Part shown: piece by piece, positions 1 to 8,553 of the stretch
Layout: every line of letters starts with the position of its first letter
How positions within the stretch are numbered: position 1 is the stretch's first letter
DNA from: Bacteroidales bacterium UBA6267
GTDB taxonomy: Bacteria; Bacteroidota; Bacteroidia; Bacteroidales; UBA1556
Assembly: GCA_002440745.1 (NCBI GenBank)
Contig: DJVB01000047.1
Location: forward strand, 1-34,346
Reading direction: 5' to 3'
Length of the DNA: 34,346 bases
Notes under the pieces: model-generated
Told to the model about the DNA's origin: nothing
Databases searched by the model: none
Seen by the model: the letters and a program-made list of their open reading frames with translations, nothing else
Program-made: the position numbers and the translations under genes

Positions 1-147
1 AGGAATATTGAGGCTCATATAAAAAGGATGAAAAGTAAAAAATATATCCGAAATTTGATGTAATACACTCCCCAATCCTATGATTAATGACTTTATAGTT
101 TGGAGGAGATTGAGTCGGCGCAGAATTGAAGAAGGTAATCCCTCATC
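1..147 (-). other. Possible gene fragment at left edge
   Basis: On the minus strand one frame stays open for 49 codons from base 147 to the window edge. It begins just inside the 3' end of the LytTR gene and encodes a fairly hydrophobic stretch. No ATG is visible in that frame; a TTG near base 75 is the only obvious start candidate. LytTR regulators are often beside a histidine kinase of the same operon, so a kinase start is conceivable, but nothing here identifies one. It could equally be non-coding. Confidence 0.15.
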
Positions 148-890
148 TACTCCAGCATTCGCATTAAGGGCGTTTTCCGATTGGGACTTATTAAAACTTC
201 TGAATTATCAATCATTATCAAACTGCCGGCCTTCCCTTTTCGATAGGATTTTATATGGTTTAGATTGATGAGATATTTTTTATGTACTCTAAAAAAACCA
301 TACTCGGAAAGCTGTTCTTCAACTTTTTTCAATGTTCTGCTAATCAGCAATTTGTTTCCATCTAAAAAACTAAATTCAGTATAATTATCATCCGCTTTAC
401 ATAGCACAATCTTGTTTAGTTCAATCAAATCGAAACCATATAAATGGGGAAAAATGAACTTCTTGTTTTGGTTGGCCGAATAGTCCTTAATATGCTTAAT
501 TTCAAGGTGTTCAAGAGCATTCCTCTCTTCATAAATCCGCTTGACCTTATCCACTGCTTTTATCAACTCATCTATTTCAACCGGTTTGAGAATATAATGT
601 ACGGCATTGCTGTTGAGTGCTTTCATGGCGTATTGCTGATATGCAGTGATGAATACCGTTTCAAAAGGTATTGCTCCAACCTTCTCTAGTAAATCAAAGG
701 CATTTCCATAAGGCAATTCCACGTCTAAAAAAACTAAATCGGGGGAATGAAGCCGCAAAACCTCTAAAGCTTTATTGACGTTGTCGGCTGTGGCAATAAT
801 ATTTACCTCAGGGCAATACTTCGCCAAATAAAGCTCTAGAGTTTCACGTGCCGGAAGCTCATCTTCTACTATTACTGCTTTAATTTCCAA
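147..890 (-). CDS. LytTR-family response regulator
   Basis: A two-component response regulator of 247 residues, of the LytR/AlgR type. The receiver domain (about 1-120) has the acidic pair E9/D10, the phosphoacceptor Asp56 in the FLDVELP motif and the conserved Lys102 in LKPV. A LytTR DNA-binding domain follows (about 140-247), with the typical YTEF and FFRVHKKYLIN stretches. It starts 9 bp after the aminopeptidase gene on the same strand, so it is probably co-transcribed with it. The partner histidine kinase is not recognisable in the window and may lie beyond the left edge. The family assignment is firm; the regulated genes are unknown. Confidence 0.93.
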   Translation of the reverse strand: MEIKAVIVEDELPARETLELYLAKYCPEVNIIATADNVNKALEVLRLHSPDLVFLDVELPYGNAFDLLEKVGAIPFETVFITAYQQYAMKALNSNAVHYILKPVEIDELIKAVDKVKRIYEERNALEHLEIKHIKDYSANQNKKFIFPHLYGFDLIELNKIVLCKADDNYTEFSFLDGNKLLISRTLKKVEEQLSEYGFFRVHKKYLINLNHIKSYRKGKAGSLIMIDNSEVLISPNRKTPLMRMLE

Positions 891-899
891 AGGAATGAA

Positions 900-2291
900 T
901 TAGCTGTTAATCATAGCTTCCACTTCGTCCACTTCAATCGGTATGCGCCTGCGACCTAAGTTACGACCGGAAGTTTCGGTTATCAAAATATCATCTTCGA
1001 GACGAATGCCGCCGAAGTCGCGGTAACTATCCACTTTGTCGAAATTGATATATTGGCTGTTGATGCCTTCGGCTTTCCATTTGTCGATAAGTGCAGGAAT
1101 AAAATAAATGCCGGGTTCGTTGGTGAGAACAAAGCCCGGTTGAAGTTTTCTGGCTAAACGCAAATAAGCAGTGCCAAACTGAGTGCTGCGTTCCAATTCA
1201 TCACCGTAGCCAACGAAATTCTCACCTAAGTCTTCCATATCATGAACGTCCATGCCCATCATGTGTCCCAATCCGTGAGGAAAAAACAATGTGTGCGCAC
1301 CGTCAGCCACCGCCTGAGTGGTGTCGCCTTTAACTAATCCCAAAGATTTCAATCCGTCGAAGATGGTGGTTGCGGCTAAATAATGCATTTCTTTATAAAA
1401 AATTCCGGGTTTTACATTCCGGTGAACTGCATTATTTGCTGCTAAAACTATTTCGTAAATCTCGCGCTGACGAGTCGAAAACTTGCCTCCAACCGGAAAG
1501 GTTCGGGTATGGTCGGTAGCATAATGCCACGGACTTTCAAAACCTGCATCGGTTAAGAGTAAATCGCCATTTCGCAACAAATTTCCATGGGAATGGTTAT
1601 GGAGTGTTTCGCCGCGCTTGCTTAAAATCACCGGAAACGAAACCACACCGCCGTGTTTTAAGGCAATGCCCTCAATAGTTCCAGCTATCTCGCGCTCCCA
1701 AACTCCCTCATGTGCCATGCGCATCGAAGTAGTGTGCATTTCATAAGCCACATCCATAATGTCTTCGATATGAACAATTTCTTCAGCAGATTTAATATTC
1801 CGAAGATTAACAACAGCTTTGATGAGTTCCACAGAAGCATACGCTTTTAAATCAGCAGCTTTAATATCTAATAATGCCTCAAGTGTGAGTTTCGATTCGG
1901 CTCTGTAAGAAGGTAGAAAATGAATTTTTCGAGCTCGATTTTTCGCTGTCGAAATATAATCAGCCAATTTCGAGAAAGGCATCACTGTTTCCACACCAAA
2001 TTCGGCGGCCATATCCTTAACGGAAGGCTGAGGTCCCATCCAAATGATGTCGTCAATTTCTACATCATTACCAAAGATGATTTCTTTGTTTTCGTCAAAG
2101 TCGATTATGGCGGCAAATCCGGGATGATCTAATCCGAAAAAATAAAGAAAACTACTATCCTGCCTGAATGGATAGATGTTTCCGGGGTAATTCATTGGCG
2201 AATCAACGTTTCCAAGAAACAATGCAATGCCTTGTTTTACAGATGCTTTAAGCGCATTCCGCCGCTTTTGATAAATATCTTTACTGAACAT
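900..2291 (-). CDS. pepP: Xaa-Pro aminopeptidase (M24B family)
   Basis: A cytosolic metallopeptidase of 463 residues that removes N-terminal residues preceding proline. An aminopeptidase P N-terminal domain (about 1-165) precedes the pita-bread catalytic domain. All five ligands expected for a dinuclear metal site are present: Asp248 in TDAG, Asp260 in ATDHTR, His343 in GLGHMMG, Glu392 in TNEPG and Glu432 in RLEDD. The length is usual for the family. It lies between an oxidoreductase gene (139 bp upstream) and a response regulator (9 bp downstream), all on the minus strand. Function by family membership is secure; the symbol is by family and the physiological substrate is unknown. Confidence 0.92.
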   Translation of the reverse strand: MFSKDIYQKRRNALKASVKQGIALFLGNVDSPMNYPGNIYPFRQDSSFLYFFGLDHPGFAAIIDFDENKEIIFGNDVEIDDIIWMGPQPSVKDMAAEFGVETVMPFSKLADYISTAKNRARKIHFLPSYRAESKLTLEALLDIKAADLKAYASVELIKAVVNLRNIKSAEEIVHIEDIMDVAYEMHTTSMRMAHEGVWEREIAGTIEGIALKHGGVVSFPVILSKRGETLHNHSHGNLLRNGDLLLTDAGFESPWHYATDHTRTFPVGGKFSTRQREIYEIVLAANNAVHRNVKPGIFYKEMHYLAATTIFDGLKSLGLVKGDTTQAVADGAHTLFFPHGLGHMMGMDVHDMEDLGENFVGYGDELERSTQFGTAYLRLARKLQPGFVLTNEPGIYFIPALIDKWKAEGINSQYINFDKVDSYRDFGGIRLEDDILITETSGRNLGRRRIPIEVDEVEAMINS

Positions 2292-2430
2292 AGTTATAAT
2301 TTTAAGGAATTAACGAAAAAACAAAATGCCCGTACCTCAATGGCAACGGGCAAAGATAATAAAAAGGCAAAGTGGACAGATATTAATAACCAAAAAATAC
2401 CTTATAGAAATTCAAATTTACAAAACTCCC

Positions 2431-3393
2431 TTAGAAATTCATTTTCTCCAATATCTCCTGAGCAAGTTTTAGAGCATTTACTCCATCTGCCAGAGGTACA
2501 GGTGGAAGCGTGTCGTGTTCAATGGACCTTAGAAATTCGTGAAGTTCGGTTTCAATTGCATTCACCGGCTTGATTTCCGGTTTATAAATTTTCAACTTTT
2601 TCTTCATTTCCTCATTTTCGAGAATCATATCAAAAGGGCCGGGCTCGCCGACTAAGTCTTTGATTTCCACTATCTGACACTCTTTATCTAAAAAGTCAAC
2701 CGAGATATATGAATCGCGCTGGAAGATTCTGGTTTTGCGCATATTTTTCAATGAAAGCCTACTTGCAGTAAGATTAGCCACGCAACCATTATCGAATTCA
2801 AGTCGAACGTTGGCAATGTCAGGAGTAGAGCTTACAATCGGTACTCCACTGGCACTCAGGCGTTTCACATTTGAATTGACGATGGATAAAATGATGTCGA
2901 TGTCGTGTATCATCAAATCTAACACAACCGGAACATCAGTCCCCCGTGGGTTGAACTGTGCTAATCGGTGAGTTTCTATAAACATCGGATTATCGATAAA
3001 GGGTCGCGCCGCAGTGAAAGCCGGATTGAACCGCTCCACATGTCCAACCTGAACCTTAACCCGCGCCTCATCTGCTATTGCTACCAACCTTTGAGCTTCG
3101 TCAACTGTGGCTACAATGGGCTTTTCGATAAACACGTGTTTAGAACTTTTAAGTGCCAATTCAGCACATGCAAAATGCGCGACTGTGGGGGTTACAATGT
3201 CAACCACATCGCTTGCCATTACTAAACTATCGATGCTGTCGAAGCGTTTGATTCCAAATCGTTCGATGGTTTGTCTTGCCATTTCATCATCCGGATCATA
3301 AAACCCAACCAGCTCATAATCAGCAATATTTCTGATACAATTCAGATGAATTTTCCCTAAGTGCCCTGCACCTAAAACACCTATTTTCTGCAT
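2431..3393 (-). CDS. Gfo/Idh/MocA family NAD(P)-dependent oxidoreductase
   Basis: An oxidoreductase of 320 residues with an N-terminal Rossmann fold (GVLGAGHLG, residues about 5-13) and the EKP motif that marks the Gfo/Idh/MocA family, here in FIEKPIVATVDEA. The C-terminal alpha/beta domain follows. The substrate, usually a sugar or cyclitol, cannot be read from the sequence. A TTG 9 bp upstream would extend the frame, but a TATTTTTG -7 box at 3410-3417 would place transcription initiation at about that point. The ATG at 3393 (MQKIGVLG) is therefore preferred. It is probably the first gene of an operon with the aminopeptidase and LytTR regulator. Confidence 0.88.
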   Translation of the reverse strand: MQKIGVLGAGHLGKIHLNCIRNIADYELVGFYDPDDEMARQTIERFGIKRFDSIDSLVMASDVVDIVTPTVAHFACAELALKSSKHVFIEKPIVATVDEAQRLVAIADEARVKVQVGHVERFNPAFTAARPFIDNPMFIETHRLAQFNPRGTDVPVVLDLMIHDIDIILSIVNSNVKRLSASGVPIVSSTPDIANVRLEFDNGCVANLTASRLSLKNMRKTRIFQRDSYISVDFLDKECQIVEIKDLVGEPGPFDMILENEEMKKKLKIYKPEIKPVNAIETELHEFLRSIEHDTLPPVPLADGVNALKLAQEILEKMNF

Positions 3394-3409
3394 ATAATTC
3401 AAATTTGAA

Positions 3410-3417
3410 CAAAAATA
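3410..3417 (-). promoter_or_regulatory. Candidate Bacteroidota -7 promoter box for the oxidoreductase gene
   Basis: The minus strand reads TATTTTTG, an exact match to TAnnTTTG, with 16 nt between it and the ATG at 3393. This implies a leader of about 10 nt. No clear -33 TTG was found, so this rests on the -7 element and its position. Confidence 0.45.
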
Positions 3418-3541
3418 TCAATGCTTAATAGATATTTATATTAAGGCTTCAAATCTTATTAACGATATAAAGTTAAAATCGAGGATTATGGGAGGAAGTC
3501 GGCAAAGGAAAATGATTAAATTTGCCACAGATTTTAAGCAA

Positions 3542-4186
3542 ATGATAGATAGTTATAAGCACAAGGGAATGCGCAGGCAGTTGGCTGAAACCGTTGCTGC
3601 AAAAGGAATAAAAGACCAACGAATCGTTGAGATTATTGGCAAAATTCCTCGTCATTTTTTTATGGATTCTTCTTTCGAAAACTTCGCCTATCGTGATGTG
3701 CCTTTCCCGATTGGTGCAGGACAAACTATCAGTCAGCCTTATACCGTTGCCTTTCAAACCGAATTATTGGAGGTGAAAAAAGGCGAAAAAATTCTCGAAG
3801 TTGGCACAGGCTCCGGCTATCAAGCCTGCGTCTTGGCTGAGTTAGGCGCAAAGGTTTATAGCATCGAAAGGCAAAAACTGCTCTATGAACGCACTCGGAA
3901 ATTCTTGCCCGAATTGGGTTATAATATCAAAACTTTTTATGGAGACGGCTATAAAGGGTTGCCCACTTTTGCTCCTTTCGACAAAATTCTCATAACTGCC
4001 GGAGCTCCAGAAGTGCCTATGGATTTGTTGAAACAAATGAGAATCGGTGGAATTATGGTGATTCCGGTAGGTGGCGAAGAGGGGCAGAAAATGACCCGAA
4101 TTATTCGCATTGCAGAAAATGAATTTGAAAGAAGTTTCCACGGCGATTTTGCTTTTGTGCCCATGCTCAAGGATAAATCTCGTTAA
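3542..4186 (+). CDS. pcm: Protein-L-isoaspartate O-methyltransferase
   Basis: A repair methyltransferase of about 214 residues that uses S-adenosylmethionine to methylate isoaspartyl residues in damaged proteins. The SAM-binding motif I is clear (LEVGTGSGYQA), as is the upstream GAGQTISQPYTVAFQ motif typical of PIMT. Post-I acidic (YSIERQ) and later motifs follow. Starts at 3488 and 3512 are also in frame. The start at 3542 (MIDSYKHKGMRRQL) is preferred because family members begin with this kind of stretch. The gene is divergent from the oxidoreductase and is followed by a lipoprotein gene on the same strand. Confidence 0.92.
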   Translation: MIDSYKHKGMRRQLAETVAAKGIKDQRIVEIIGKIPRHFFMDSSFENFAYRDVPFPIGAGQTISQPYTVAFQTELLEVKKGEKILEVGTGSGYQACVLAELGAKVYSIERQKLLYERTRKFLPELGYNIKTFYGDGYKGLPTFAPFDKILITAGAPEVPMDLLKQMRIGGIMVIPVGGEEGQKMTRIIRIAENEFERSFHGDFAFVPMLKDKSR

Positions 4187-4257
4187 TACTTCATCATTTG
4201 TAACTTTTTAATATTCAGTTGAGTCATATTTTATTCATTACATTAAAATACTACCTT

Positions 4258-4971
4258 ATGAAATTGCAACTAACTATCTTTTTAATCAGCCTCCTTTTCA
4301 CAACTTCTTGCTTTGTTAATGTCACCGGAGTGGATGGAAATGGCAATATCATTGAAAAATCTGTTCCCGTAAACGGCTTCAATTCCTTGGACATAAGTGG
4401 AAGTTTTGATATCATTCTAAAACAAGGAAATTCGGAATCAGTGACCATTCGAGGTGATGAAAATTTGATGGAATATATCATAACTGACGTGAAATCAGGC
4501 CGGTTAGAGATTGGAAGTGAGCGGAATTTGGATCCAACAGGCGACATTGAAATCACGGTAACGTTTACGGAGCTTAGTCAAATTGATATTTCCGGTGCAT
4601 GTGACCTAATCAGCGGTCAGGAATTGAATTTGGATGAATTGAGGATGAATTGCAGTGGCGCTGTCGAAACTGACTTGGTGCTCAATGTCGATCGTTTTGT
4701 TTTTGAGGGCAGCGGAGCTTCAGAGATTGACTTGACAGGCACGGCGCGCAAAGCTAATTTTGAGATAAGTGGTGCAGGCGATATCGATGCTTTCGATTTT
4801 GTAATTGAAGATTGCGTGACTGAAGTAAGCGGTGCTGCTTCGGCTAATTTGAACGTAACAAGCACCTTAGATTTACAAGCAAGTGGTGCTGCTTCAATTC
4901 GTTATAAAGGTGGAGCAGCCATAGTAAATCAGAATCTAAGCGGAGCAGCATCGGTGAAATCAGTGAAATAG
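4258..4971 (+). CDS. Head-GIN (DUF2807) domain lipoprotein
   Basis: A secreted protein of 237 residues. It starts with a hydrophobic signal ending in a lipobox-like TTSC with Cys18, so membrane anchoring as a lipoprotein is likely. The rest is the putative auto-transporter adhesin, head-GIN domain (DUF2807), with the recurring SGA turns (ISGA, CSGA, GSGA, SGAAS) of a right-handed beta-solenoid. This family is widespread in Bacteroidota and has no settled function. An in-frame earlier start exists at 4219 but would put extra residues before a good signal sequence, so 4258 is preferred. Confidence 0.85.
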   Translation: MKLQLTIFLISLLFTTSCFVNVTGVDGNGNIIEKSVPVNGFNSLDISGSFDIILKQGNSESVTIRGDENLMEYIITDVKSGRLEIGSERNLDPTGDIEITVTFTELSQIDISGACDLISGQELNLDELRMNCSGAVETDLVLNVDRFVFEGSGASEIDLTGTARKANFEISGAGDIDAFDFVIEDCVTEVSGAASANLNVTSTLDLQASGAASIRYKGGAAIVNQNLSGAASVKSVK

Positions 4972-5110
4972 CAAACTCCCTCTCGACTGCCACCTTTTTT
5001 GAGCTATTTTGAGCTCTATTTAGAACGTTTTTCCAACCTAAAATTGTAACTATTTCAGTTATTTTTATTCTGAAATCCCTGTATTCATTGAGCTAAGGAA
5101 AATTTTATTT

Positions 5111-5151
5111 ATAATGTTATTTTGTTATCAATGTTAATCAAATAACATTAT
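5111..5151. promoter_or_regulatory. 12-bp inverted repeat at the symporter operon promoter
   Basis: ATAATGTTATTT at 5111-5122 is the exact reverse complement of 5140-5151, with a 17-nt spacer. The right arm overlaps the first bases of the -7 box at 5149-5156. A protein bound here would cover the core promoter, so an operator is a reasonable inference. The arms are AT-rich, and no regulator gene lies next to it. Confidence 0.45.
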
Positions 5152-5156
5152 CTTTG
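5121..5156 (+). promoter_or_regulatory. Candidate promoter of the symporter operon
   Basis: TTTG at 5121-5124 (-33-like) and TATCTTTG at 5149-5156 (-7, exact TAnnTTTG) are separated by 24 nt, slightly longer than usual. Initiation would fall near 5163, giving a leader of about 45 nt before the ATG at 5208. Confidence 0.45.
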
Positions 5157-5207
5157 AGCGCTTTAGGACCACAATTTAGTGTTTAATTAACCATCAAACA
5201 ATTAGTT

Positions 5208-5966
5208 ATGAATACAGACAAGGACGATTATCATTTAAGTTTTTTCAGACCCACAACCCCACAAGCCAAAGCCAACCGTAATTTGGCTTTAGTTTTAATA
5301 TCAATTTGGGCGGTTGCGGTTTTCGGTTTTCAAATTCTGCTTCGAGTTGTTGAAAAGCCTGTTCCTGAACCTGTTTTGACGGAGTTTGAGCAACTGTTGC
5401 CATCCGTTTCACAAGGAATTGCTACTGAAACCGAATTAAGAAGCTATACCCTTAATTGCTTGACTGTGCTGTCGAAAGTGTTTGTTGCACCCACCGAAAA
5501 AGAGGTATTGCAAAACGCATTTTCGGCTTCCTTTTTCCAACTTCTGAATGAAGAGCAAAAAACGGATTACCTTTCCAAAATTTCTTCATTTCAAGTTTTA
5601 CAAGCAGAAATTAAGGATATTCGAGACCAAAACTATATTGCCGAGCGAGATAAATTGAATCAGGAAGCCGCACAGATATTAGGATTGTCCTCCACAGATG
5701 TACGATCACTTATGATTGCATTTTCGCTGAAACCTGAATTCACTAACCCGGCTTCTGCCGAAGATTTTGAGGTGATACATAATGCCATGAAGAAATACAC
5801 TACTCATAATCAATCCTTTTTAACAGACTGGAATTTTATTGGTTTCCCATTCCACTATTTCTACACAGCCGTATTTTTATTGGTACTTTTCGTCTTTTTG
5901 TGCTGGCTTTATTGCGTTCGCACAGATGCAAATCACAAGTTATTATCTGTAAATGAAAACATGTAA
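5208..5966 (+). CDS. DUF4212-like symporter small subunit with a large insertion
   Basis: A membrane protein of 252 residues. TM1 (about 24-46) has the NLALVLISIWAVAVFGF pattern of the small subunits of sodium:solute symporters (DUF4212). TM2 (about 212-236), preceded by IGFPFHYF, matches the second helix of that family. Ordinary members are roughly 80-100 residues with the two helices close together. Here about 160 mostly polar, helix-prone residues are inserted between them. The next gene is the large symporter subunit, about 10 bp downstream, which supports the assignment. The role of the insertion is unknown; with two helices it probably sits on the periplasmic side, but topology was not tested. 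Confidence 0.7.
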   Translation: MNTDKDDYHLSFFRPTTPQAKANRNLALVLISIWAVAVFGFQILLRVVEKPVPEPVLTEFEQLLPSVSQGIATETELRSYTLNCLTVLSKVFVAPTEKEVLQNAFSASFFQLLNEEQKTDYLSKISSFQVLQAEIKDIRDQNYIAERDKLNQEAAQILGLSSTDVRSLMIAFSLKPEFTNPASAEDFEVIHNAMKKYTTHNQSFLTDWNFIGFPFHYFYTAVFLLVLFVFLCWLYCVRTDANHKLLSVNENM

Positions 5967-5976
5967 AAAACTAATT

Positions 5977-7647
5977 ATGAAGAAATTAATATCAACAATC
6001 ATATTTTTAATATCTGCATCGCAGATATTTGGCGCAACCGCCGCAACGCAACTTGAAGAAGGTTTCAAAATTGGACCTGCCATAATTCTCATTGCAATTT
6101 TGGTTCTTTTCATTGTTGTAGGAATAGTTTTTAAAGCCAAAGACACTTCCGATTTTTATGCTGCCGGACGAAGCATTTCGCGTGTGGGCAGTGGAATGGC
6201 TATAGCTTCCAACTGGATGAGTGCGGCTTCCTTTTTGGGAATGGCTGCATTAATGTACGGTGTTGGTTATCAGGGACTTTCTTATGTAGTCGGTTGGACT
6301 GGTGGCTATGTGCTTTTGCTGCTGCTTATGGCCGGCCAAATTAGGAAATATGGAAAATATACCGCTGCCGATTTCATTGGCGACCGTTATTACAGTAGAA
6401 GTTTACGTGCAACAGGAGCCATCATTGCTATCCTGATTTCTATTGCTTATTGTGTTGGTCAGTTTGCAGGCATCGGCTTAATGTTCAAATGGGTGTTGGG
6501 TATCGATTATTTTTGGGCTGTTATCATCGGTTCAACAGTCGTTTTGGCCTACACCTTAATAAGTGGTATGCTTGGCGTTACCAAAAACATGCAGATTCAG
6601 TACGTAATCATCATCATTTCCTTTCTTTTGCCGCTTTTTATTCTCTTATACAAATTCGATTATTTCTGGGTGATTCCACCCATTGGATATGGCTCAACAG
6701 TTTCCGACATCGTGCACGGAATACCATTGGCTGAGACTTCACAATTAGTTAATTCTATGGGGCATCAATTTGCCATTGTGCCGTCGCCGGAATATGCCAT
6801 GCCTTGGGATCCGGCCACAGGAAGCACCTTTTTCCAATGGATTGCAGTGGTTTTTAGCTTAATGATTGGAACCGCAGGATTGCCACATGTGATTCAACGA
6901 TTCTATGTTGTGCCTAAAGCTAAAGATGCACGCTGGTCAGTTGTTTGGGGGTTGTTCTTTATTTGCATTCTCTACTGGTGTGCTCCGGTTTATTCTGCTT
7001 TAGGAAAAGTGCTTTCGGCCCATCCCGAAATTGGCGCTTTGAACAAAGACGCTATCGTTGTTTATACAGCTCAGCTTGGAAATATTAATCCTCTCATAGT
7101 CGGACTTTTGGCTGCAGGTGGCGTCTCGGCTGCATTCAGCACCGTTTCCGGATTATTAGTTGCAGGAGCATCTGCTTTTTCTAACGATTTGTATGTCAGA
7201 GTGTTTAGGCCTGATTCTTCTCCGAAAAAACAATTGCGCATGGCACGCCTTGGAACAATCCTTATGTCAGTGATTGTTGGATTCCTTGCTTTACAAAACT
7301 ATGCACTTATAGGACAGTTAGTTGCTGTTGCTTTTTCATTAGCAGGTGTAACTATTTTTCCATTATTTCTCCTCGGGATTTGGTGGTCCGATTCGAACCG
7401 CGGCGGCGCAATCGCCGGCCTCGTTGCTGGAATGTTGGTCGCCTCCATTTCCATAATCTACTTCATACTTGGTCAGGAAGGTGTGAACTTGCCCTTTGCA
7501 AAAGAAGTTAGCTATTGGCTTGGCCCTTGGTATTTTGCATGGATTGGTGCACCTCTTTCCATTCTTACGCATATTGTTGTGGCAAAATTATCGAAGCCCA
7601 CTCCAATTGAAATCAGGAAATTCTTAATCGAGCAAGTACATTCTTGA
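5977..7647 (+). CDS. Sodium:solute symporter family protein (ActP/VC_2705-like)
   Basis: An integral inner-membrane transporter of about 556 residues in the sodium:solute symporter family. It begins with a hydrophobic signal-like helix, then has a dozen or more further membrane segments. The family-typical stretches DFYAAGRSISRVGSGMAIAS, GTAGLPHVIQRFY and GGVSAAFSTVSGLLVAGASA are all visible. These resemble the acetate and monocarboxylate permease branch, so a small organic acid is the best substrate guess. The ATG at 5977 (MKKLIST) is preferred over 5953, which overlaps the preceding gene. It forms a pair with the small-subunit gene upstream and may be co-transcribed with the TPR and porin genes downstream. 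Confidence 0.9.
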   Translation: MKKLISTIIFLISASQIFGATAATQLEEGFKIGPAIILIAILVLFIVVGIVFKAKDTSDFYAAGRSISRVGSGMAIASNWMSAASFLGMAALMYGVGYQGLSYVVGWTGGYVLLLLLMAGQIRKYGKYTAADFIGDRYYSRSLRATGAIIAILISIAYCVGQFAGIGLMFKWVLGIDYFWAVIIGSTVVLAYTLISGMLGVTKNMQIQYVIIIISFLLPLFILLYKFDYFWVIPPIGYGSTVSDIVHGIPLAETSQLVNSMGHQFAIVPSPEYAMPWDPATGSTFFQWIAVVFSLMIGTAGLPHVIQRFYVVPKAKDARWSVVWGLFFICILYWCAPVYSALGKVLSAHPEIGALNKDAIVVYTAQLGNINPLIVGLLAAGGVSAAFSTVSGLLVAGASAFSNDLYVRVFRPDSSPKKQLRMARLGTILMSVIVGFLALQNYALIGQLVAVAFSLAGVTIFPLFLLGIWWSDSNRGGAIAGLVAGMLVASISIIYFILGQEGVNLPFAKEVSYWLGPWYFAWIGAPLSILTHIVVAKLSKPTPIEIRKFLIEQVHS

Positions 7648-7724
7648 GTTGCCGCAAAAATGATTTTCTTTGCCGCAAATTTTACTCATATTCCGGTATC
7701 ATTCCGGAAAGATTAGTGTTATAA

Positions 7725-8507
7725 ATGAGATATTTTCAAATGAAGTCAAATCATAAACTAATCCTCATTCTGCTAATAATATCGGTAATTTCAATTGCCA
7801 TTGGCCTGACTTATTATAATCTTGAAAATCAAAAAATTGATAGAAGAGTTATTGCGGCTCGTGAATATTATGCTACCTATAACGAATTGGCTTCAAGCTA
7901 CGATTTCGTCACCTTGTTGCAACTATTAGCCAAAACTGAACATGTTTATCAGCAGGTGCGACATTATCAAAATTCCTATGAGTTATCTGTTTTAGACAAT
8001 AACAGGTCTGCAATTTTGCTTACTATCGCTCTTTTTCGCGATTCGGTGAAAACTATGATTGTGCCGGATAGCTTTCAAAATTATAGTTTTGTCGATTTAT
8101 TAAACTTGGCAAATTACTATTCAACAAAGGCGATCGAAGGTTATCAAGGATGGAAGATGAAGTTTCAACAACTTGATGATTCACAATTAGAATTGGAAGT
8201 CAGAAAAGATTTTTTTGATGGTTTTCCTGAATCGAGCGAAAGCTCCAAAGAAAAGGCTCTTTTCAAACGAATTAAAGAGATTGAAACCGCTCGTGATGAA
8301 GTAGATAGGCGGCTTTCGGTAGCTTTTACCAACCGTGGGGTAATTGCTCGGCATTTAGAAGATTATCAGGAAGCTGCGCGCTGCTATAAGATTGCTTTAG
8401 ACCTCTGGAGCGAGAATTTGGACGCTGAGAATAATCTAAACATTTTACTTAACCAACCTATTCGGAGAAAAGGTGTAATTGAAAAGCTTTTTCCTCCCGA
8501 AAAATAG
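7725..8507 (+). CDS. Membrane-anchored TPR-containing protein, function unknown
   Basis: A protein of 260 residues, or 255 if translation begins at the ATG at 7740. One N-terminal hydrophobic helix (LILILLIISVISIAIGLTYY) is a likely signal anchor, leaving a mostly helical domain outside. Near the C-terminus, VAFTNRGVIARHLEDYQEAA followed by RCYKIALDLW is a recognisable tetratricopeptide repeat. It lies 77 bp after the symporter and 46 bp before the porin-like gene on the same strand, which suggests a supporting role in the same transport system. No catalytic motif is visible, and I do not recognise the family. Confidence 0.7.
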   Translation: MRYFQMKSNHKLILILLIISVISIAIGLTYYNLENQKIDRRVIAAREYYATYNELASSYDFVTLLQLLAKTEHVYQQVRHYQNSYELSVLDNNRSAILLTIALFRDSVKTMIVPDSFQNYSFVDLLNLANYYSTKAIEGYQGWKMKFQQLDDSQLELEVRKDFFDGFPESSESSKEKALFKRIKEIETARDEVDRRLSVAFTNRGVIARHLEDYQEAARCYKIALDLWSENLDAENNLNILLNQPIRRKGVIEKLFPPEK

Positions 8508-8553
8508 GATATTATGAACGAAATTTGAATTTATAACCTTTAAAAATTTACAA

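Noticed and set aside
2232..2573. Open frame of 113 codons on the plus strand between two minus-strand genes
   Set aside because: Mostly overlaps the ends of the oxidoreductase and aminopeptidase genes, low-complexity polar product, no start signal.
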